Shown here: piece by piece, positions 56,601-64,000 of the stretch
Layout: each line of letters begins with the position of its first letter
How positions within the stretch are numbered: position 1 is the first letter of the stretch
NCBI GenBank assembly: GCA_032622095.1
Contig: CP136065.1
Location: 113,811,195-113,875,194 of the forward strand
Length of the DNA: 64,000 nucleotides
Reading direction: 5' to 3'
From: Siphonodentalium dalli
Taxonomy: Eukaryota > Mollusca > Scaphopoda > Gadilida > Siphonodentaliidae
The notes under the pieces: generated by a model
The model's input: only the letters and a program-made list of their open reading frames with translations
Told to the model about the DNA's origin: nothing
Database searches by the model: none
Program-made: the position numbers and the translations under genes

Positions 56601-57640
56601 CTTACTGATTACCAGGTCATAAATTTCATAAATCACAGGAGCAGACATCTGTAACTGAGAGATTTGTGGAAGAGCCCAAGTTAGACAAACACTCTGTTGC
56701 TTCATCGACAAGTCAACGAAGAATGCCAGCATCAAGGAGAGTAATGGAAATGTTCGACAAACGTATTAACAAGAACTCCCTATAGATTGTACAATAACTT
56801 CCTTGGGTAGAACACAAAGATTTACTGCCATAAGCTATCACATGCTCAATACCATTCTGGATCTGGGACACTACTGCTCCCAAAGAAGTTCGACTAGTTT
56901 CGGTATCCAGAATAAACTATTTTGTATATACTAGAATTGGAGCAGACGGTAAAGCAAATTTGAATGTTAAAATGATTCAGAACACTCATCAGTCCATTCG
57001 AATTTACAATTCCTCCCTGTCAATTTTAGCAATGGGTCAGCCTTCTCAGATTAGTGATTAATGATCCTTCTGTAATAACCAGCTGGTCCCAAAAAGCTTG
57101 CAACTCTTTAACATTTGTAGCAACTGCCCACTCAGAAACTTTTCAATATTTGCCGGACCACAACTGATTCCTTTTTGACTGGCTAACATACTACATTTCT
57201 TAACTTTAAGCTTTAGTTTTGCAGCCTTCAAACGATCCACAACCACTGTCAGATTGTACAGTTTGATCAAATGATTTGTCAAATATTATCAAATCGACAG
57301 TATAGCACAAGCATGTGGGCCACTGGAGACTTCTCACAACTAACCACATAAGCCTCTCAGACGTAGCTGGACTATTGCAAAGACCAAATGGGAAAACTTT
57401 AAATTGAAATAAGCCTCTATGTGACGTGAAAGCAGTTGTAAGTTTTGATTCATCGTCCAAATCACACTGCCAATAACCTGAAGCCAAATCTAGGGTATGA
57501 AACGAACTAGAACCTTCCACAGCATCCAGATAATCGTCAATACGAGGTAATGGATACGCATCTTTCCTTGTTACATTTAGATGGCAATAATCCAAACAAA
57601 ACTGGACTGCTATCATATTTTTTAACTATGTGCACATGCT
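56600..57640 (-). pseudogene. Degraded Ty3/gypsy pol (RT and RNase H)
   Basis: Minus-strand reading from about 57640 gives FCLDYCHLNVTRKDAYPLPR, LDLASGYWQCDL (motif A), FPFGLCNSPATSERLM (motif B) and CYTVDLIIFDKSF, where the YxDD box has become TVD. After a frame change, LKLKVKKCSML and, further on, KFEWTDECSESF mark the connection region. In other frames LPSAPILVY, FILDTETSRTSLGAVVSQ and IAYGSKSL are RNase H. Stops and frameshifts are frequent. It differs from the gypsy element at 43.3 kb and is older. I see no LTRs. Confidence 0.8.
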
Positions 57641-57649
57641 CTTACCAAG

Positions 57650-60600
57650 GACTATCACTAGGTTCTATCACATCTTCAGCATCTTATCAATTTCCTGACC
57701 AATAATTGCGTTCTCCAACGGTGGAACGGTTAGTTTGTGTGCATGCTCTTCTCTGACTGAATAGAGTTGTCTGTCAACTGGTCACCGCATTACTAAAACT
57801 TCCACTTTGACTTGGTTGAACTAGACCGCTAACGAGTGTTTAAATCGGTAGCTTTAAACTGAAGATGGTGCGTCGACCTCATACATCTTAATCATTTTAC
57901 CTGATTTTCGATATTTGCCTTTCTCCACACTTCCTGTCCCTTCAATAGCTGACTCTGGCACCACTCAGGATAGGTTAACGATTTTCTCCCATATAACGAT
58001 AGACAAATTATTTGAAGAAAAAAAACAGTATTCCCAATAGAATCAACCTCTTGTAACTTGAGCGAACTAGGATAAAAATCGAAAGGCGTGTAATTTCAAA
58101 GCAATCGCCACTCAACCGCTCTACTCTATTATTTGTACTATGTGTAATCTTGAAGAAAAGATAAACGTCCGTATCTTGAAGAAAACATAATCTTTAGACG
58201 TCCGTATCACTATCAGGCATGAACGCCATGACCGTTTGAATAGAATACAGGGCGTTTTCATTGGCTGTATATAACCTATATGTAACTATACTAGAAATCA
58301 AAGGAGGTGAAGGAAAAGGTCATTCGATCTTTTCGACCACCGGGCGGACGCCCAATCATATTATTATTAACCAGACATCAAAATGTCGAAACCGAAAAAA
58401 ATAATGTGAAGAATCCAAATTGATAAGAGTCTACATCATCCACTAGCATTCATGAAATGTGACAAAACCGCAACATAGACTCGGAAAACCATATCGTTAA
58501 TCCCAATGCCAATCTAACACCTGAGCTTGTGCATCCCTTTAGTATGTCGTGGATATATGCGTGAGTATAACACACAGGCTTCGTACATCTCGCCACATCT
58601 ATATAGCTAGATGTCGGTTGTGTATATACCGACTGAGTTATCTGCGGGCTAATCATTAAATGACCTGCATAAATGCTTGTAAAATTAATCGAATTCTGCT
58701 AAACTCTGGCCTGTTGATTTCCTTCCTGTTCTAGCAAATGTAACAAGACCAACGTCGTATGGCAGTGCTTTGAAATAACAATCTTATCGGCCCCTTTATA
58801 TCGAGTGAAGACAAGAAGAACACACGTCAATTTCAGCTATAAGTAACCTTCACACTGTTCAATAGGTTTGAGCTGACTGCTGTCAGGTTTGCCGAATTTT
58901 ATTTGACTTCAATGTCACCCTATACTATAGCGCCAACTTCATTCTGATAAAATGTCATGGTTGTATAATTTGACGGAGCACACAGCTCCAATGCCATTCA
59001 ATAAGTCTACAATATGATGTAGAATACACTTGACAGATTAGGCAGGTTTTGTGTGCAAGTGTTTTCTGTGAAGATTCGTCTATTTTAATCAAAGTCCATC
59101 GAGTTTACAACAAGAGACAATTTCCTTCAAGCTGTCGGAATATATCGTCATTTCTTACTTCTAACGCATGGTGCATATAACATCATTCAAAGTGCCATCA
59201 GTTAATCATCCTGCTGATAAATAGCTCATCATCCTAGATCAGATGGGCATGCATAATTTCAATATAAGTCGACCAAAGCCACGCCTGAAATTCAAATATA
59301 TATATTGCTTCCAGCCGGAATATATGCCCAAATTTAACGATCGTAATGCTAACAATTATACAGTTCTTGCTAGCAAACATCGGAATAATCTGCACACAAA
59401 CAAGTACTAGCCAGCAAGTCCGTGCAGACACTGTGTTTATCCTTTTGTCAAAGATGTTTCGTTAATCTTATTTCCAAACTGATGACACAAAAAGAGCAAA
59501 TCAGCTGGTGTTATGGAGTTATATTAGGTTATGTTGTGTGTACACCTGCTTGACGGACAAAGATTCTAGATATGTAATATACGAACAAAATAATATATAA
59601 TCGATAAAATAATAGTCCAAATAAATAACATGATAAATATAACATGATATTTAACAAAGTAATCATACAATTTCCCCAGCGAGCAGGTGTACACTGTCAT
59701 TTATAGATTAACGTGCATACAAACGGCTTAATGCGAGGACAGAACCCGCGATGACAGATGCGAGATATGCTCCCATTCATATACGACCAATAGATCCCAG
59801 ACGAATCCATCACATAACAGAAGAATAAAAATTCAATCTATCCGAAGAATCCGGCCGCCACGACCTTTGTCAAGAGTGCAAAACATTGCTGAAGCGCTCG
59901 TAAATTCTTATGGAATCACTGAACTAAATGGTTTCCCATAGGCGACAGTGTTAACGTTTCGGCCAAATTCACTGAACTGAAGCCTGCAGGCCAAACCAGT
60001 GATGTTTACCCAGCTAGATTGACACCAGTTGATCACGAAAATGCAAGAAAAATCATAGGTCATGTGTTTACTTTTTAAAATAAATCCCCAAGTCTACGAC
60101 AGGGCTATCTCACAGCCAAATTTGATCTGGAAAAACCCAGAACTACAGCAGCTAGTTAAATAAATTTCCCGCTCACAAAAATCCATTCCCCCATTCATTC
60201 ACCAGTTTAAATTATTTAGATATTATGTACAAATCAAATAAACGCGATGTCATCCTTTAATAACGTGTCGCATGTATCAGGTGAAGGTCATTCTTCAGTT
60301 ACCTTCACCTTTAGTATTCCACGGTGTACTCGCTCCCCGACTCTAGAACACATTTAGCTCCCTGATTCCTTATATATGGTGGAAAACGTCAATACGTTAC
60401 ATGGTCGTGATATTTAAAGATGCATTATCCGAATTAACGCTCCCAAATTACTGTTTCTTTGGGTCAAAAGTATTTTATTCGAGTCGAGGCACCCACCCAT
60501 CAAAGCTGAGAGTGATCAGATATCGATTTTTTGAAATTTATTATTTCCCGAGATATGTAATTTTTGACGGCCTGGCAAATATTCGTCACGCTGACGGTCT

Positions 60601-61300
60601 CGGACCAAATTGCGGATGAAGATGGATAGCTCTAGAATCAAGTTACTTTGCGTGTTAGATATTTGACTATTCGACCAAATTTCGTTGAACAAAATGTTGA
60701 TGAATAACACGTTTTGTCAATTGTATACTATTAATTGGTTGTGATAACTGAAGCGGCATTTCAAAAAGAAATTGTTGTTGGAATCTGATGGTATGGAGAC
60801 CATCAAATTGGATTGAGTACCTTTAATTACTCTTGCATTATATTCGAAATAGCAGAACTGTAGCGATTCATGTCTATGGTTAAGGTTGGGGACTGATTGA
60901 TTTAACCTTGCTTTACTAATTACTCATTGGCGAGTAGTTCCCTTAGGATATAATAAGTTCAAAAAACGCCCAAACCTATTATCTGAACATGTCTCACCAA
61001 CCAATATAACACCTGCAAATGTATTATCTGTTCGATAGTATGTTGTCTGCTTTTATTATCTGAACATCCCTCCAATTAATAATAGGCCATTCCAATATAT
61101 AATTGTATAACAAAATGCGAGAACCATTTAGTAAAGACAGGGTTAAAAAGTCAGGATATTCGCAGTTGGCATAAATACTCCACCATACAATGTGTAGTTG
61201 TGAGTCTTGTCATCCAACAAAGTCCCATTATGATATAATCATGTCTTTGTTATCCGATTTGCATTCGCACTGGGACTTTTAGTGGTGAATATACAAACCT
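57650..61300. other. Gene-free stretch
   Basis: No confident gene. A near-direct repeat (AATCTTGAAGAAAAGATAAAC, CGTCCGTATC) lies at 58147-58210, and a hairpin AGGTGAAGGT/ACCTTCACCT at about 60280-60312. The left few hundred bases may be remains of the gypsy element (protease side), but I cannot read a motif. Confidence 0.5.
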
Positions 61301-61302
61301 TA

Positions 61303-61811
61303 CACTCTAAGAACAAATGTGTATAAATTCTACACAATATGTTTTAAATTTGAACTTAAACAAAATTGTGTATAAATGACACATGACATGTGTCGGTGGA
61401 TCTTCTCAACATATTGAATATGAGTGAACATGTGAGTATATTATAGTTAGAAGATGAGATATGTTTTATTAGAGACACAACCCACGTAAATGTTACCATA
61501 GTAAAAATATCGCAGCAGCTTTAAAACTTTGTGTTACACAATTATACGCTGTTCAGTTTTGACACAAACACAGTGTATAGCAAATTTAAAAACTGCAGCC
61601 AATTTTTTGTTCTGTGGTAGCCTTTGTGAGTTTTGTGTCACCAATAGAACACATCTCATCTAATGACTATGATACACTCACATATTCACTCATATTCAAT
61701 GTTGAGGAAATTTCACCGACACAAATGGCATGTGTCATTTCTACGGATTTTTTTTTAAGTTAAAATTTAAAACATATTGTGTAGAATGTATACACATTTG
61801 TTCTAAGAGTG
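61303..61811. mobile_element. MITE with long inverted ends CACTCTAAGAACAAATGTG
   Basis: The 509-bp element has inverted ends of about 55-60 bp with a few mismatches: CACTCTAAGAACAAATGTG at the left and CACATTTGTTCTAAGAGTG at the right, continuing with ACACAATATGTTTTAAATTT and its mirror. TA flanks both ends (61301-61302 and 61812-61813). Further inside, CATATTGAATATGAGTGAA is mirrored by ATTCACTCATATTCAATG. No transposase. TA duplication suggests a Tc1/mariner-type source, by inference. Confidence 0.82.
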
Positions 61812-62319
61812 TATAAAACATTTGTGGTATTATTGACCTCTTTGGTCCGGAATGTGACACAAACGAGCAGATCCAACCGACATGGACACTTAATATGTGA
61901 AGCATCAAATAATCAAATAATGCGATAACATATGCGGTGTCGATGTCGGCAGTTAACATATTCTTTTTTTTAAATCCGACATGACAGAGTCGATCGTATG
62001 GCACTGTGGCGCCTTGAATTATATGTTCGTGTTTGTCCGGCCCACAACTGCCTGTCTACCAAATTCAATTAGGATTAAAAATCAATTGCGCAATGACACT
62101 TCAGCACGATGCTTCATTTGAAATGAAAAGGTATAACTTATTGAACGCCATTGTTGTCGACTTTGTGCGCCATGTTTATTTCGCTGATTATAAGGAACTC
62201 CTTATACCACACACACGCGTATATAGACGCTTCAACGTTTCTTAAGGTGCATAAGGGTCCTCTATATTCATGTCAGTTATTGGGTTTCTCCTTGCAGTCA
62301 ATATATTTGACTATTATAG

Positions 62320-62760
62320 GGACATGACAATCTGCGGGATGGGATGGGATATGGGACAAAACGACAATCTGCGGGACAGAATTTCAAATTGCGTGGGACG
62401 GCCGATATCTCGAGGAATACAGGGCGTAGGGGGCTCATATTGGTGTCTAATGAAAGGCCCACATTCGCCCTATCCACACATGTTAACCCCGCCACTGACC
62501 GGACACCAGAAGTTGCATTATTTGATCGACAACTGGCCTAACATGGGGTGGAATTTGGGATAGAATGACAATCTGCGGGACAGGATTTTCAAATTGCGTG
62601 GGACGGCCGATAGCTCGAGGAATACAGCGCATAGAGGGCTACTTTTGGTGTCTAACGAAAGGTCCACATTCGCCCTATCCACACATATTAACCCCGCCAC
62701 TGACCGGACACCGGAAGTTACATTATCCGGTCGACAACTGACCTAACATAAAATGCTACA
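62320..62760 (+). repeat. 205-bp tandem repeat, two copies
   Basis: GACAATCTGCGGGACAG starts units at about 62363 and 62568. Shared words are TGCGTGGGACGGCCGATA, CTCGAGGAATACAG, TTCGCCCTATCCACACAT, CCCCGCCACTGACCGGACAC and GAAGTT. A lone inverted copy is at 40722-40850. The open frames across it show the repeat read in one phase and are not a gene. Confidence 0.88.
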
Positions 62761-62764
62761 AACA

Positions 62765-63285
62765 CGAAAAACTGCGTTCGACATTAATGTTTAGAATTTA
62801 GATTTCTCGATGAATACACTAGCAAACAACAAGTTTTGGGTATCAAATAACGCAGTGGAATACTGTGCATTCGTTTTTAGCTGCAATATGGCTGTTTTAG
62901 TGCGAATATTGTAATGGCGAACACGCAAACACGCTCCGATAAAACAGCTAAAAATAGACTCGATGTTTACAATTACAGGATCGATTTCAGCCGGTATATT
63001 CAATATAATGGGGCGTATAGTATATCAAAATGTAGAATTAGACACAGGGAATGTATTTTTTTCCAAATGGGTCCACCAGGCGGTGAAATTGTTGCAGAAA
63101 TTCGCTCCAAGATATTCGCACTTATTTTTATTTCAGTTGTGACTAAAAGCCCAGATGCCGGAGCCCAGCGACTAAAAGCCAAGTTACAAAATAGATCAAC
63201 TGGTTTGAACGAATGAATATGTCAATGGTAAGACTATTCAAAAGAATATTCAAATCAAATAGTGTTTATAGACTTAAAAACTTAT
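62765..63285. other. Gene-free stretch
   Basis: AT-rich sequence without a supported gene or repeat. A frame of 100 codons on the plus strand at 62914-63216 has no recognisable domain. Confidence 0.45.
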
Positions 63286-63289
63286 GTGT

Positions 63290-64000
63290 CCGCCATTCAT
63301 ATATGCGGTGAAGTTCTCATATTATCTCCCAGTAATACGCGGGGGAGGTTCTCATATGAACATATTATCTGCCGGTCATACACGGTGGAGGTTCATATTA
63401 TCCGCCGGTCATACGCGATGGAAGTTTTCTTATTATCCTCCGGTCATATGCGGGGGAGGTTCTGATATGAACATATTATCTGCCGGTCATATGCGGTGGA
63501 GGTTCATATTATCCACCGGTCATACGCGAGGGAGGTTCTCATATTATCCTCTGGTCATACGATGGGGAGGTTCTCATATGAACATATTAACTGTCGGTCA
63601 AACGCGAGGGAGGTTCTCATATTATCCACCGGTTATACGTGAGGGAGGTTCTCATATTATCATCCGGTCATACATAGGGGAGGTTCTTATATGAACATAT
63701 TATCTGCCGGTCATACGCGGTGGAGGTTCATATTATCCGCCGGTCATACGCGAGGGAGGTTCTCATATTATCCTCCGGTCATACGTGGGGGAGGTTCTGA
63801 TATGAACATATTATTCGCCGGTCATACGCGGTGGAGGTTCATGTTATCCGCCGGTCATATGCGAGGGAGGTTCTCATATTATCCTCCGGTCATACATGGG
63901 GGAGGTTCTGATATGAACATATTATTCACCGGTCATACAGGGTGGAGGTTCATATTATCCACTTGTCATACACGGTGGAGGTTCTCATATGAACATATTA
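63290..64000. repeat. 111-bp higher-order tandem repeat (three ~37-bp subunits)
   Basis: ATGAACATATTA recurs at 63356, 63467, 63578, 63691, 63802 and 63913, giving 111 bp (one step of 113). Each large unit holds three related subunits of 33-43 bp built on GGAGGTTC and CCGGTCATACGC. Because 111 is a multiple of three, one plus-strand frame stays open for about 136 codons and would read a 37-residue repeat until the 113-bp unit shifts it. I see no start context, so I do not call a gene. The array runs beyond the window. Confidence 0.92.

Overview
This window looks like non-coding, transposon-packed DNA from the genome of an aquatic invertebrate animal. A mollusc or another lophotrochozoan is my best guess. 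The grounds are the AT-rich composition, long gene-free stretches, the LINE types, and Helitron-like ends carrying a GACTTCGTCCGGG hairpin; the assignment is inference, not proof. I see no bacterial operons, no rRNA, no tRNA I would defend, no CRISPR array and no intact host gene. Nearly every convincing reading frame belongs to a retrotransposon or DNA transposon and is broken.

Region 1-17.6 kb is one nested stack. Its base is a minus-strand LINE (here LINE-A). ORF1 begins near 17571, its middle lies at about 10.84-11.2 kb, its end at 7.26-7.43 kb, and ORF2 (endonuclease, reverse transcriptase, C-terminal region) runs from 7033 down to about 2081. LINE-A is split by a solo-LTR-like insert (4063-4831, target duplication GTCAT), a 666-bp insert (5681-6346, duplication ATTGG), a 3.4-kb segment (about 7440-10823) and a 5.6-kb block (about 11.2-16.8 kb). 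The 5.6-kb block holds a second, plus-strand LINE (LINE-B, about 13.1-16.7 kb). Removing the two small inserts restores the LINE-A reading frame across each site.

Region 17.6-30.2 kb holds fold-back and MITE-like elements: a palindrome at 19.7 kb, a fold-back with 16-bp repeat arms at 19.9-21.2 kb, and a TA-flanked MITE at 21.9-22.3 kb. It also holds a second near-identical copy of the 3.4-kb segment (25800-29710), which carries an extra TTAA-flanked 494-bp insert.

Region 30.2-32.6 kb is a 2.3-kb element with 42-bp terminal inverted repeats. It contains an array of 62-bp repeats, and a 734-bp Helitron-like element sits precisely inside one repeat unit. From 32.6 to 37.9 kb there are only diverged repeats and a LINE-A-like 3' fragment.

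Region 38.5-43.0 kb is a Mutator-like (MULE) transposon with about 306-bp inverted repeats and a 7-bp target duplication. It encodes a FLYWCH zinc finger and an internally deleted transposase. At 43.3-48.7 kb lies a minus-strand Ty3/gypsy LTR retrotransposon (gag, zinc knuckle, protease, partial RT) that has lost everything after the RT active site and seems to have landed in a third LINE (LINE-C).

Region 49.6-64 kb holds a 1.26-kb fold-back, a 3.1-kb array of 34-bp satellite repeats (50.97-54.06 kb), a degraded gypsy pol remnant (56.6-57.7 kb), a MITE (61.3-61.8 kb), a 205-bp tandem repeat (62.3-62.75 kb) and a 111-bp higher-order repeat running off the end of the window.
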